64,000 nucleotides of DNA from Pseudomonadota bacterium. Its GTDB lineage: Bacteria > Pseudomonadota > Alphaproteobacteria > Caulobacterales > Caulobacteraceae. Within the stretch, counting starts at the first letter, position 1, and the number at the start of each line of letters is the position of its first letter. Below the pieces are notes generated by a model. That model did not search any database, was not told where the DNA came from, and saw only the letters and a program-made list of their open reading frames with translations. Of the stretch, positions 16,722 to 26,500 are shown in pieces. The stretch is from NCBI GenBank assembly GCA_023432855.1, contig JAEZEZ010000067.1, forward strand, positions 1 through 64,000. Reading direction: 5' to 3'. The position numbers and the translations under genes are program-made.

Positions 16722-16738
16722 CGCAAGTTGGGGGCCAG
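16722..16738 (-). promoter_or_regulatory. Sigma-54-type promoter of flgKL
   Basis: The minus strand reads CTGGCCCCCAACTTGCG. The invariant GG (-24) and GC (-12) are exactly 10 nt apart, and the flanking TGGC and TTGC match the consensus TGGCACG-N4-TTGCW. The predicted start near 16711 gives a leader of about 125 nt. Late flagellar operons of Caulobacter are known to use sigma-54. Confidence 0.65.
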
Positions 16739-16810
16739 AGCGACCTCGGCAGGGCTGCATCCAAATCCCCGCGTGCGGGCCTCATACGGCAAAGCCTCCA
16801 GGAGCCCTCC

Positions 16811-17893
16811 ATGCGTCACGTGCTTATCGCCCTTTCCACTGCGGTGCTCGCGTCGGCCTGCGCCCTCCCGGCGCTGGCGGAACCGGCCTTCGATCCCCGC
16901 GAATACCAGGCGGGGGTAGAGCAGCCGACGCAGGTGCTGGTGCTGGGCACGCCGCACCTCTCCGGTGCTCCTGAGGGCTTCGATGCAGCCGTGCTCGAGC
17001 CGCTGCTGGCGCGGCTCGAGGCCTTCGCGCCCGACGTCATCGCCATCGAGAACCTTCCGGGCGAGGCCATCTATCTCGCGCGAGCCTACGAGGGGATCTA
17101 CCACGACACGGCGAAGGACTACGGCGGCCGGCCGATGCGACTGGCGGCCATGGCCCAGGCTGAAACGAAGCTGGACCTCCCGGCGGCCGAGGCGGCGGCC
17201 CGCGCGGCGCTGGCCGCCCTTCCCGATGCGCCCTCCCCCGCCGAGCGTCGAAAGCTGGCGGCGCTGTTCGCGGCGTCGGGCGACCCGAACTCGGCCGTGG
17301 TGCAATGGTGGCGGCTGGAGCCGTCGGAGCGCCGGGCGGGCGACGGCGTATCGGCCGAACTCGCCTCGGCGCTGAACGAGTACGACACGCGGCGCAACGA
17401 GAGCCACCTGATCGCGGCGCGGCTGGCCGCCAGGCTTGGCCATGAGCGGCTGTACCCGATGGACGACCATTCCGCGACCGACCTGATCTATGCGCGGCTG
17501 GACGAGATCATGACCTACTTCGGCAGCGAAGAGGTGAAGGACCGGGTCAAGGATCCGGCGTTCCAGCGGCTCGCCAACGCCCAGACGCGGACGACGACGC
17601 CCGAGGAGACCCTGGCCATGTACCGGGAGATCAATTCCGCCGCGATGGGCCGGCTGGACGCCGATATCCAGTGGCGCTTCCTGGCCGAGGGTCCCGAGAT
17701 CGCGCGGCGCCGGCTGGCCGAATGGGAGACCCGCAACCTGCGCATGGTCGCCAACATCCGCGAGGCCGCAGCCGAGGCGCCGGGCGGACGGGTGCTGGTC
17801 ATCGTCGGCTCGGCCCACAAGCCTTGGTTCGACGCCTATCTCGGCATGATGAGCGACGTGCGCATCGTTGACGCCGGCGAGGTGCTGCGCTGA
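16811..17893 (+). CDS. DUF5694 domain-containing secreted protein
   Basis: A 360-residue protein with a Sec signal peptide (residues 1-23, ALPALAEP). The body matches DUF5694: QVLVLGTPHLSGAP near the start, DVIAIENLPGEAIY, YPMDDHSATDLIYARL and VLVIVGSAHKPWFDAYL near the end. The paired GTPH and VGSAH motifs recall the TraB/Tiki/GumN-type metalloprotease-like fold, but catalytic function is unproven. Start chosen at the ATG giving the signal peptide, preceded by AGGAG. A perfect palindrome after its stop separates it from the convergent M16 gene. Confidence 0.85.
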   Translation: MRHVLIALSTAVLASACALPALAEPAFDPREYQAGVEQPTQVLVLGTPHLSGAPEGFDAAVLEPLLARLEAFAPDVIAIENLPGEAIYLARAYEGIYHDTAKDYGGRPMRLAAMAQAETKLDLPAAEAAARAALAALPDAPSPAERRKLAALFAASGDPNSAVVQWWRLEPSERRAGDGVSAELASALNEYDTRRNESHLIAARLAARLGHERLYPMDDHSATDLIYARLDEIMTYFGSEEVKDRVKDPAFQRLANAQTRTTTPEETLAMYREINSAAMGRLDADIQWRFLAEGPEIARRRLAEWETRNLRMVANIREAAAEAPGGRVLVIVGSAHKPWFDAYLGMMSDVRIVDAGEVLR

Positions 17894-17897
17894 CGGC

Positions 17898-17923
17898 GCG
17901 GGAGCCGGACGTCCGGCTCCCGC
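17898..17923. terminator. Perfect 26-bp palindrome between convergent genes, probable bidirectional terminator
   Basis: The sequence is two perfect 13-nt complementary halves, GCGGGAGCCGGAC and its exact complement, starting 5 bp after the DUF5694 stop and ending 9 bp before the M16 stop. There is no T-run on either side, so it would be a weak intrinsic terminator or an mRNA 3'-end stabiliser. Confidence 0.55.
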
Positions 17924-17931
17924 CCGCCGCC

Positions 17932-20892
17932 TCAGAAGATGTCGTCTTCGAAGACGCGGTCGACCGGCACGATGCGCACGGCGTTGGTCTTCATCGGATA
18001 GACGGCGATCAGCTTGTCCTCGGCCACGATCTCGTCCGGCTTGGGCGAAGCGTAGGTCATGGGCGATGGCGCGTCGGCCAGCAGGGCGGTGCGCAGGGCC
18101 TCCGCCTGGGGCGTGACCACGGCGATCGACATGCCGGGCGCGCCGAGGTGGCGCTTGATGGCCACGTTCACCTGCGCCCGCGTCAGCTTGGCCAGCCCGT
18201 CGCGGATGTAGGCGGTGTAGTCGCCCACGCCGTAGAACTGCTGGTCGATGGCGTAGCCCAGCCGCACGCCCTGCTGGGCGGTGAGCAGGCTGGTGGCCTT
18301 GTTCAGCGACTTGCGGGTGGCCTCGAAGTCCGCCTCGGTCATGCCGTCGCGGACCAGCTTGTCGAGCTCGTACTTGGCCACACGCATGGTGAAGTGGGCG
18401 TGCTCGGGCGGCACCGGGCGCAGCCAGATGCGGAAGGCCTGCTCGCTGCGCGCCACGTTGGGCGGGGGCGCGAAGCTGAACATGCCGCCGGGGAAGTACT
18501 CGATGTAGGCGTAGTCCCCGTAGTTCATGCCGCGGATCTCGCGGATGCGCTGGTAGAGATACGACGTCGAGGAGCGGTGCTCGCCGAAGTAGCTGCGCAC
18601 CAGGTTCAGCGCCACGAAGTCCGGGTGGCCGCGCGTCACGTCGATGGGGAAGCCCATGGTGATGGCCGCAGCGCGGGTGTCCTTCTTCACCAGGGTGACG
18701 TCCAGGCCCTGGGGTTTGCGCGCGTCGGGGATGGCGGTCGGCCGGGCGCCGCCGGCCGGCAGGTTGGCGGCGAGGTCGGCCCGGGCCTTGGCCAGGAAGT
18801 CGTCGGACACGGCGCCGGCCAGGCCCAGGGTCAGGTTGGCCTGGGTGTAGCGGGCCTTGTGGAAGGCGCGCACGTCGTCGAGCGTCAGCTTCTCCACCGC
18901 CTGGGCGTGGCCTGCGTTCAGGTGGCCGTACGGGTGGTCGGCGTAGATGCGCTCGTAGAAGACCTCGTTGCCGAGCTCCTCGTCGTTGTTGCCCCGCAGG
19001 CCCACGCGGATGGCGTTGACCAGGCTCGTCTTGATGCGGGTGAAGTCCTCCTCGCGGAAGCCCGGGTCGAGCAGCTGGCCGGCCACGATGTCGTACCAGG
19101 CGTCGGCGTTGTCGCGGTGGACCTTGCCGGCGAAGGTGGTCATCTCCTTGTCGACCATGGCGCCGAAGCCTGCGGCCATCGGGAACAGGGCCATCTGGAT
19201 CTGTTCGAAGGTCATGGCCTTGCTGCCGCCGTTGGCGACCATCTGGGCGGTGAGCGCGGCGAGGCCCTCCTTGCCCTCGGGATCGTCGGCGGCGCCGGTG
19301 CGGAAGGTCAGTCGCGCGTCGATCAGCGGCGCGGGCGTCTTCTGGATGATCTCCTTGAAGGCCGGGCGCGGCGCCGAGGCCGGCGGCGTGCGGCGCGCGA
19401 TCTGCGGCGCGGCGGATGCAGCGGCGCCGACCATGGGCGAGGTGGCCGCCAGCTTGGCGTCCACGCTGCCGGTCTCCTTCGCCGCGGCCGGAATGTCGCC
19501 GTGGGCCAGGGTGGTGACGATCATGCCGCGATCGACGAAGTACTTGTTGGCCACGCGCTGCACGTCCTCGGGCGTGACGCGGTCGTACATCCGGTAGACT
19601 TCGTTGACCGTGTCGACCGAACGGGTGGCGGCGACGTAGGGCGCGACCGCCCCGGCCACGGCTGCGGTGTTGTCGAGCGCCGCGGCGAAACCGTACTTCA
19701 GCGCGCTGCGGATGGCCTGCAGCCGGCCCGGATCGGCGGGCCCGGCGCGCAGGCTGGCCAGCTCCTGCTGGATGGCGTCGCGGACGTAGGCCATGTCCGC
19801 CTTGTCCTTGACCTGCGAGATGACGGTGATCAGGCCCGGGTCGACGCGGTCGGGGAAGTAGCTGCCGACCATCTCGACCTTCTGCTCGCGCAGCACCAGA
19901 CGCTGGAACAGCGGCGAGGATTCCGAGAACGCGTAGGCGCCGATGATGTCCAGCACCTGCTGGTCGCCGGCGTTCGGATTGCCGGGCGTCGGATAGGCCG
20001 CCGGCCCGCGGAAGCCGACGGTCATCCAGGGCAGGGTCTCGCTGGCCCACGGCACATGGGCGTAGAGCGGGCCGTTGGGCGTCGGCTCGGTCGGAACCTG
20101 GGGCACGGGACCGCCCTTCGCCCAGCCGCCCCAGTACTTCTCGACCAGGGCGAAGGCGCGCTCGGGATCGACGTCGCCGGCGATGATGATGCTGGTGAAA
20201 TTCGGGCGGTAGTACCGGTCGAAGAACTGACGGCTGTAGTCGAACTGGTCCGGCATCGCCTCGATGTCTTCGATGAAGCCCATCGTGGTGTGCTGGTAGG
20301 TGTGGCTCTGGAAGGCCGCCTTGCGCTGGACCTCGAGCAGCTTCGAGATCGGGTTGGCGATGTTCTTATTGTACTCGCCGAGCACCGCGCGGGCCTCGGT
20401 GCGGAAGTCGGGTTCCGAATAGTTCAGGTTCTGGAAGCGGTCGGCCTCCATGCGGAGGAGAACCTCGAGATCCTCCTTCAGGAAGGTCGTGTGATAGTTG
20501 GTCAGGTCGTCGGAGGTGTAGGCGTTGCTGTCTGCGCCCATGGCCTTCAGCGTCGCCTGGTATTCGGACGCCGGGGTGGTGGGCGTGCCCCGGAACATCA
20601 TGTGCTCGAAGAAGTGCGCAAAGCCCGACTTGCCGGGCTCGACCTCGTTGCGGGAGCCGACGGCGACGGGAATCTGCACCGAGACGATGTCCGGGAAGCC
20701 GGTTTCGATGACGATCACGCGCAGCCCGTTGGGCAGGTCCCGGACGTGGGTGGGGAACGGGAAGATGTCTCCGCCTTCCGCGGCGGCCCGCGCAGCCGCC
20801 TGGGCGAAGACGCTGGAACCTGCGGTCAGCGCGGCCCCGCCCGCGAGCGTCCCGGCAAGCATGGCGCGGCGGTTCATGTGGAATTTCTGCAT
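17932..20892 (-). CDS. M16 family zinc metalloprotease (two-domain, secreted)
   Basis: A 986-residue pitrilysin-like protease made of two fused M16 halves. The N-terminus NRRAMLAGTLAGGAALTAG looks like a Tat-type signal, with two arginines before a hydrophobic stretch. The inverted zinc motif HxxEH is HFFEH at residues 93-97, inside PGKSGFAHFFEHMMFRGTP. The second half (from about residue 500) has DARLTFRTGAADDPEGKEGL and lacks HxxEH, as expected for the inactive partner domain. Likely periplasmic and degrading peptides. The start ATG is preceded by GAGAGA. Confidence 0.92.
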   Translation of the reverse strand: MQKFHMNRRAMLAGTLAGGAALTAGSSVFAQAAARAAAEGGDIFPFPTHVRDLPNGLRVIVIETGFPDIVSVQIPVAVGSRNEVEPGKSGFAHFFEHMMFRGTPTTPASEYQATLKAMGADSNAYTSDDLTNYHTTFLKEDLEVLLRMEADRFQNLNYSEPDFRTEARAVLGEYNKNIANPISKLLEVQRKAAFQSHTYQHTTMGFIEDIEAMPDQFDYSRQFFDRYYRPNFTSIIIAGDVDPERAFALVEKYWGGWAKGGPVPQVPTEPTPNGPLYAHVPWASETLPWMTVGFRGPAAYPTPGNPNAGDQQVLDIIGAYAFSESSPLFQRLVLREQKVEMVGSYFPDRVDPGLITVISQVKDKADMAYVRDAIQQELASLRAGPADPGRLQAIRSALKYGFAAALDNTAAVAGAVAPYVAATRSVDTVNEVYRMYDRVTPEDVQRVANKYFVDRGMIVTTLAHGDIPAAAKETGSVDAKLAATSPMVGAAASAAPQIARRTPPASAPRPAFKEIIQKTPAPLIDARLTFRTGAADDPEGKEGLAALTAQMVANGGSKAMTFEQIQMALFPMAAGFGAMVDKEMTTFAGKVHRDNADAWYDIVAGQLLDPGFREEDFTRIKTSLVNAIRVGLRGNNDEELGNEVFYERIYADHPYGHLNAGHAQAVEKLTLDDVRAFHKARYTQANLTLGLAGAVSDDFLAKARADLAANLPAGGARPTAIPDARKPQGLDVTLVKKDTRAAAITMGFPIDVTRGHPDFVALNLVRSYFGEHRSSTSYLYQRIREIRGMNYGDYAYIEYFPGGMFSFAPPPNVARSEQAFRIWLRPVPPEHAHFTMRVAKYELDKLVRDGMTEADFEATRKSLNKATSLLTAQQGVRLGYAIDQQFYGVGDYTAYIRDGLAKLTRAQVNVAIKRHLGAPGMSIAVVTPQAEALRTALLADAPSPMTYASPKPDEIVAEDKLIAVYPMKTNAVRIVPVDRVFEDDIF

Positions 20893-21072
20893 GATCGTCT
20901 CTCGTCCGGTAATCGTCTGTCGGGGCGGACCCTCGCACGGCAGCGCCGGTCAAGGCCAGACCCCGGCGTGCGGGCGCGTTGTCGGCGATTGCGAAATTTC
21001 TGCTCCGGGGGCTTGAGCCGTACCCTGGGTCCGGCCCGAAAAGGCGCCGTCCCAAGGAGGAGTCTTGTCCGA

Positions 21073-21846
21073 ATGTCGCGCCCCCCGGTCTTCCGCACCG
21101 CCTCGGCCACTGCCCGCCTTCTGGGGCTGACCGTGCGGGCTTTGCGGATCTACGAGCGTCGCGGACTGCTTCAGCCTGGCCGCACCGCGGCGGGTTGGCG
21201 GGTCTATGGGCCAGACGAGATCGCGCGCCTGCACCAGGTCACGGCGTTGAAGCGCCTCGGCCTGACGTTGGCGCAGATCGCAAGCCTGCTGCGAGGCCAG
21301 GGCGTGGACCTGAGTTACCTGCTGGCGGCCCAGGAGGAGAGCCTCCGGAGCCGCAAGCAGCAGGTGGACCGGGCCCTGCTGATTGTAAGGCGCGCTCGCG
21401 CCCGGCTGGCCGCCGGACAATTCCTCCCGACGGACGACCTTGTTCAACTTACCAGGGAGACCGCCATGGCGGACCAGACACCAGGGCCCGAACTGAAGGC
21501 CATCTTCGACAAACGCGTCGACCAGGAACGCGTGAAGGAACTGCATCCCGGCGATTGGACCGCCGAGGACCAAGCGCGCGTCGGCTCCGAGTGGAGCGAA
21601 CTGATCGCCGAGGCCGAAAGGCTGAAGGACGGGGATCCGGCGTCGCCCGAAGCCCGCAACCTGGCCCGCCGGTGGTCGGAACAGGTCGCGAAGTTCACGC
21701 GCGGCGACACCGCCCTCCACGGACAGCTGCGCGAGGCATGGAGCGAAGCTGCGCAGGATCCGCAAGCGTCACGGCAGATGCCGTTCTCGCCGGAGGCCTT
21801 GGCCTTCGTGCGCAGGGCGTCGGCGGCGGCCGACGACGGGGGCTAG
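21073..21846 (+). CDS. MerR family transcriptional regulator
   Basis: A 257-residue regulator. The MerR HTH fills residues 7-75: TASATARLLGLTVRALRIYE, RRGLLQPGRTAAGWRVYGPD, HQVTALKRLGLTLAQIASLL. A coiled-coil linker follows, then a C-terminal TipAS-like helical domain (ELKAIFDKRVDQERVKEL, WSEQVAKFTRGDTALHGQL). That resembles antibiotic- or drug-sensing MerR proteins such as TipA and SkgA of Caulobacter. The ATG at 21073 has AAGGAGGAG upstream. Its stop overlaps the stop of the convergent M23 gene (CTAG). The target genes are not evident. Confidence 0.88.
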   Translation: MSRPPVFRTASATARLLGLTVRALRIYERRGLLQPGRTAAGWRVYGPDEIARLHQVTALKRLGLTLAQIASLLRGQGVDLSYLLAAQEESLRSRKQQVDRALLIVRRARARLAAGQFLPTDDLVQLTRETAMADQTPGPELKAIFDKRVDQERVKELHPGDWTAEDQARVGSEWSELIAEAERLKDGDPASPEARNLARRWSEQVAKFTRGDTALHGQLREAWSEAAQDPQASRQMPFSPEALAFVRRASAAADDGG

Positions 21847-23231
21847 GACTGGGCGCCGCGGATCGTCGTCGGCTGGGACAGACGCAGGCCGTCGGTGGCG
21901 GAGGCGGTCTGCAGGGCGGAAGCTTCGCGCGCCTGTTCCGCCTTCTCCTTCGCCACCATGGCGTCCACGCGGGCTTTCTGGGCCTTGAAGGCCGCCAGTT
22001 CCGCACCGGCCAGGATCGTGCCCTGGGGCACCTTGGCGCCGACCGGATTCACCCGCTTGCCCTTGAACCAGGTCTCGTAGTGCAGGTGCGGGCCGGTCGA
22101 GCGGCCGGTCGAGCCGACGTAACCGATCACCTGGCCCTGGCTGACCCGGGCGCCGGCGCGCATGCCCTTGCCGAAGCGCGACATGTGCGCATAGCCGGTT
22201 TCCCAGCCACCCTGGTGACGGATGCGGATCCAGTTGCCGTAGCCGCCCCAGCGACGGGCCTCGACCACGACCCCGTCGCCCGCGGCGACGATCGGCGTGC
22301 CTGATCCGGCGGCGAAGTCGATACCCTGGTGCATCTTGCGGTAGCCCAGGATCGGGTGGCGGCGATAGCCGAAGTTGGAAGACATGCGCGCGCCATCGAC
22401 CGGCGTGCGCAGCAGGAAGCCGCGGATGTTCTTGCCGTGCTCGTCGAAGTACTCGGTCTTGCCGTTGCGCACGAAGCGATAGAGGCGGACCGGGCGGCCG
22501 CGGGTCTCGAGCTCCGCGAACAGCAGTTCGCCGACCTTCAGGGTGCGACCGCTCTCGGTGACGTCACGATCGAAGACCAGGGTGAAGGCGTCGCCGCCGA
22601 CGATGTCGCGCGAGAAGTCGACCTTGTGGGCGAACAGCTTGACGACCTGATTGGTCACCGCGCGCGTCGCGCCGAGCGTGGCGGCCGACTGGAACAGCGA
22701 GCCGCGCACCTTGCCGTGCGCGACCGTGGTCTCTGCGGTGATCTTCTCTTCGAGCTCGCGCAGCTTCATGGCGCCGTCGAAGGTGCGGGCCACGGTAAGG
22801 GTGGTCGCCGGGCCCGTACGCATCGTCAGGCCGATGAGGTGCGGCGAGCCGCGGCCGGTGCGCGGCGTCGCGATGGCCGCCTGGAAGGACGATCCGGCGC
22901 CGTTGACGCCCGCCCGGGCCAGGGTGCGCGCGGCGGCCTTGGCCTCGGCTTCCGAGACGCCCAGCCGCTTGACCGCCTGTTCGATGGTTTCACCGCCCCG
23001 TACGCGGACCGGCACGCTTTCGGCGCGGTTCAGGCCGGGCCGGGTTTCGGCGGCGACGAACGCCCTGGCTTCGAGCGCGGCGATTGCTGTGGGATCGAGC
23101 GGCGGAACTTCCACCGTCTCTATGGGTTCGTAAACTCGCCAGATCAGAGCGGTGACCGCCAGCGCGGCCACGGCCGTCAGAAGATGCGGCGCGAAACGCA
23201 AAGGCTGGCGGCGTGGATCGAACTGAGCCAT
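21843..23231 (-). CDS. M23 family metallopeptidase (LytM-type peptidoglycan endopeptidase)
   Basis: A 462-residue envelope protein: short cytoplasmic tail, one membrane helix at about residues 16-34 (HLLTAVAALAVTALIWRVYE), a periplasmic region with a LysM/OapA-like part, then a C-terminal M23 domain. The zinc ligands are present: the first His and Asp in MHQGIDFAAGSG and the HLH in STGPHLHYETW, so it should be active. These enzymes cut peptide cross-links in peptidoglycan during growth or division. The ATG at 23231 (GGGGA upstream) is chosen over an upstream start adding a basic non-conserved stretch. Confidence 0.9.
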   Translation of the reverse strand: MAQFDPRRQPLRFAPHLLTAVAALAVTALIWRVYEPIETVEVPPLDPTAIAALEARAFVAAETRPGLNRAESVPVRVRGGETIEQAVKRLGVSEAEAKAAARTLARAGVNGAGSSFQAAIATPRTGRGSPHLIGLTMRTGPATTLTVARTFDGAMKLRELEEKITAETTVAHGKVRGSLFQSAATLGATRAVTNQVVKLFAHKVDFSRDIVGGDAFTLVFDRDVTESGRTLKVGELLFAELETRGRPVRLYRFVRNGKTEYFDEHGKNIRGFLLRTPVDGARMSSNFGYRRHPILGYRKMHQGIDFAAGSGTPIVAAGDGVVVEARRWGGYGNWIRIRHQGGWETGYAHMSRFGKGMRAGARVSQGQVIGYVGSTGRSTGPHLHYETWFKGKRVNPVGAKVPQGTILAGAELAAFKAQKARVDAMVAKEKAEQAREASALQTASATDGLRLSQPTTIRGAQS

Positions 23232-23563
23232 CGGTCCCCGTCGTTGCACAGCCGGGGCCAATCCCCCCGGCAACACGAACTTGCACTGACGACAGCGCCC
23301 GTCCCGAGCCTGTCAGTTCGGGACAATGACCTTTCCGGGAGATTAACCGCAAGGCTTTTGTCGCGTCCTCGCGGAAAATCGGAGCCTAATCTGATTTGCA
23401 AAGCTTGGTCAGTGGGCGGCCTTTTCCCTTGCGCGAAAAGGCGCGGCCGTTGCATGCGGGACACGGCGTCGCACAGCCTGCTTTTTTCAAGCCCTTATGC
23501 GGCAACGCTTGGCCGATTGCGGCGCTTGAGTAGTCCCGAGGTAGAGGCCCTGCCGGAACAGCC
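23232..23563. other. 332-bp divergent intergenic region (M23 gene / ydbH)
   Basis: No protein gene is apparent. It must hold the promoters for the minus-strand M23 gene and the plus-strand ydbH operon. The only strong structure is the hairpin at 23419-23442. No clear consensus promoter could be assigned by eye. Confidence 0.6.
23419..23442. repeat. Inverted repeat in the M23-ydbH intergenic region
   Basis: Perfect 8-bp arms GCCTTTTC and GAAAAGGC flank an 8-nt loop. It lies 122 bp upstream of ydbH. It could be an operator or an mRNA leader hairpin; nothing downstream makes it a terminator. Confidence 0.5.
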
Positions 23564-26500
23564 GTGAGCGAAACCCAAGCCCATCCGCCGGCAAGGCCTG
23601 CCCGCCGACCGTCCCGCGCGCGCCGGGCCGGTCTGGTCGTGCTGGCGGCCTCCGTCGTCCTGGCGATCGCGATCCTGGCCGCCTACGGAGCGCGGCGCGA
23701 AATCGCGCGCCAGGCGCTGACAGGCTGGCTGGAATCCCGTGGGGTCGAGGCCGAGCTTTCCTTCGAGAGATTCGATCACGATGGCCTGATCGGCCGCCTG
23801 AGGGCCGGCCCCGCCGCCAATCCCGACCTCGTCGTCGACCGGATCGAGGTGGACTATGGCGTCGACTGGTGGTGGGCCCCCGGCGGCTGGGCGCTCAATC
23901 CGACGCGCATCAGGCTGGTGCATCCGGTCGTGCGCGGGCGGCTGGTCGACGGGAAGCTGTCACTGGGCAGCCTGGATCCTCTCATTGAGGACTTCCTGGG
24001 GCGACCTCCGCGCCCCGACGCCCGTGGGCCGCTGGTCCTGGTCGAACGGGGCGAGTTCCGGCTGGCAACCGACGCCGGGCCCGTGCGCGTGCTGGGCGAC
24101 GCCCGGATAGACGACGGCAGGCTCGTCCGCCTGAACGCCGCCATGCCGCGGGCGACGCTCAGGGAAGGAGATCTGGTCGCTCAGGTCGCCGGAGCCCGGC
24201 TGACCGCGAGCAGCACCGCCGACCGGCTGAAGCTGCGCCTCTCGGCCGACATAGAGTCCCTGGCCTCCGACACCGTCGAACTGGGGAAGACAGCGGTGCT
24301 GGTCGACGCCGATGGGCCCTACCCCGATTTCAGCACGAAGCGCGGGGACGGCGCAGTCAGCCTCCGCGCGACCCTGACGAGCGATGCGCTCGAAGCCGGC
24401 GACGCCGGCCTGCGCGACGCGACGATGAGCGCAACCTTCGAAGGCCGGTCGGCGGGCTGGATCGAGGATTTCCGGCTGAGCGGCCCGGCCACCGTCACCG
24501 CGGGCGCCGCCGGTGCGGAGACCCAGGGCGCTGTCCTCGCCGGCGCCAACCTCGAAGCGGCGGCGCGGGAGCTGCGGCTGGCCCGCACCCCCCAAGGCAT
24601 CCGCTGGAGCTTCGACGGGTCCGGCAGGCTGGCCGCCTCCAGCCTCAGCCAGGGCGCCGCCCGCGTCTCGGCGCCCAGACTGACCTTTACGCGGCTCAGC
24701 GCCGCCGACGCCGGCAAGGGTCTTCGGGTGGACTTCGCGGCGTCGGCGACGGCCGCGCAGCTGAGGCAGGGCGATCTCGACCTTCGCGGCCTTCGTGGGG
24801 ACTTCACAGGCGATGCCGACCTGGGCGCCGCCAGGCTCGTGGCTGCGGGCGGAGTCCTTGCGGCGGGCGGGAGCTGGCCTGTCCTCGGCCGCGCGGCCGC
24901 TTCGGACGAGCCGTCGATCGCCGGCCTGAAGCGCGCCCTGTCCGACTTCCGGCTGAGCGCCCCGGACCTGCGCCTGATCATTGACGACGGCCTGACGATC
25001 ACGGCCGGAGCGCCGGTGCGCCTGACTCCGGCCTCCGGTGGCGCGGCCGTGCTCACGCCGCGCAGCGGGCGGCCCCTGTTCCGGTCGGACGCGGGCGGCG
25101 CCTTCGACCTCGCCGTCTCCGGGGGCGCGCTCCCGCGGATCCAGGTTTCGGTGAGCGACTACGGTTTCGCCGAGGGGGGGCTGCGCGCCGACGCGGCGCT
25201 GAAGGCCGACTTCGATTTCGGCTTCGTCCAGGGCGGCGAGATCAATGTCGCGGGCGTTCTGCGAACGGGGGCCGGCGGCGGGCGGTTCTCCGCCTCCCGT
25301 TGCGCGGTAATCGCCGCCGACCGGCTCGATTTCGGCGAGAACGACGTGACGACCGTGTCGGGCCGGTTCTGCCCGGCCGGCGCCCCGCTCCTCCGTTTCG
25401 GCGATGGCGGCTGGCGCGCCGATGGGCGGGCCGAGGGCGTCGACGCTACGGTTCCGTTCCTGCAGATCGCCTTCGACGACGTCAGCGGCAGGGTCAGCGC
25501 GTCCGGCGCGGGCGGCGGGTCGATGACGGCGAACGTGAACGGCGGCTCCGCGCGGGACCTTGCTGAAGCCACACGCTTCCACCCCCTCGCCCTGTCCGGT
25601 CGGGCGACGCTGGCGCGCGGCGACTGGGCAGGCGAGTTCCGGCTGACGGACGGAAGCTATCGGGTCGCGGACCTGAGCCTGCGACACGACGGCGACGCGG
25701 GCGAAGGGGGCCTGCTCATCGACGCCCGAGGGCTCACATTCACCGAAGGCGGGCTGCAGCCCGCCGGCCTGTCGCCGCTGGCGCAAGGCTTCGTCGGCGA
25801 TGCGGTCGAAGGCGCGGCGGACTTCACCGGGGAGGTGAGGTGGAGCGAGGCCGGCGCCAGCAGCTCGGGCCGCGTGTCCACCACCGGGCTCGATTTCCGC
25901 AGTCCGCTGGGTCAGGTCACCGGGCTGCGCACCGAGATTGACCTTACCAGCCTCGCGCCATTGGCCAGCGCGCCAGGGCAGGTCGTGACCGTCGAGACCA
26001 TCCAGTCCTACGTGCCCCTGACCGATGCCCGCGTCGCCTTCCACCTCGCGGCCGAGGCCCTGACGATCGAGGACGGCCAATTCGAGGTCGCGGGCGGGCG
26101 GGCGCTGTTCGAGCCCCTGACCGTACCCTTCGAGGCGGGGAACACCTGGGAAGGCGCCGTTCGCCTGGAGGGCGTGCAGCTGGGTGAATTCATCGAAAAG
26201 TCGCCCTTCCGCGAGCGGGTCAGCCTCGACGCCAGAGTCAGCGGCCGCCTGCCCTTCAGCGTCGGCCCGCCCGGCGTGCGCATCGCCGGCGGCGAGCTGG
26301 CCGCCATCCAGCCGGGGCGCCTATCCATCAAGCGCGAGGCACTGGTCGACGACGGCGCGGTGGGCGGCGAGGCGGAGGCGGAGGCGGCGCTGGACGGCGG
26401 CGTCGCCGCCCCGGTGGCCGGCTTCAACGCCCAGGATTTCGCCTACCAGGCCTTGGAACATCTGGCCTTCGACGTCCTTGAGGCGGAGGTGAACAGCCTT

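Noticed and set aside
18148..21072. Very long plus-strand open frame in front of the MerR regulator gene
   Set aside because: It is antisense to the M16 protease; its sequence is an RG/GV/LG-biased shadow typical of GC-rich antisense frames. The regulator begins at its own ATG at 21073 with a strong AAGGAGGAG.
23340..23360. Half-site TTAA-N7 resembling a CtrA box upstream of ydbH
   Set aside because: The second TTAA is absent (GCTT instead), so the match is no better than chance.
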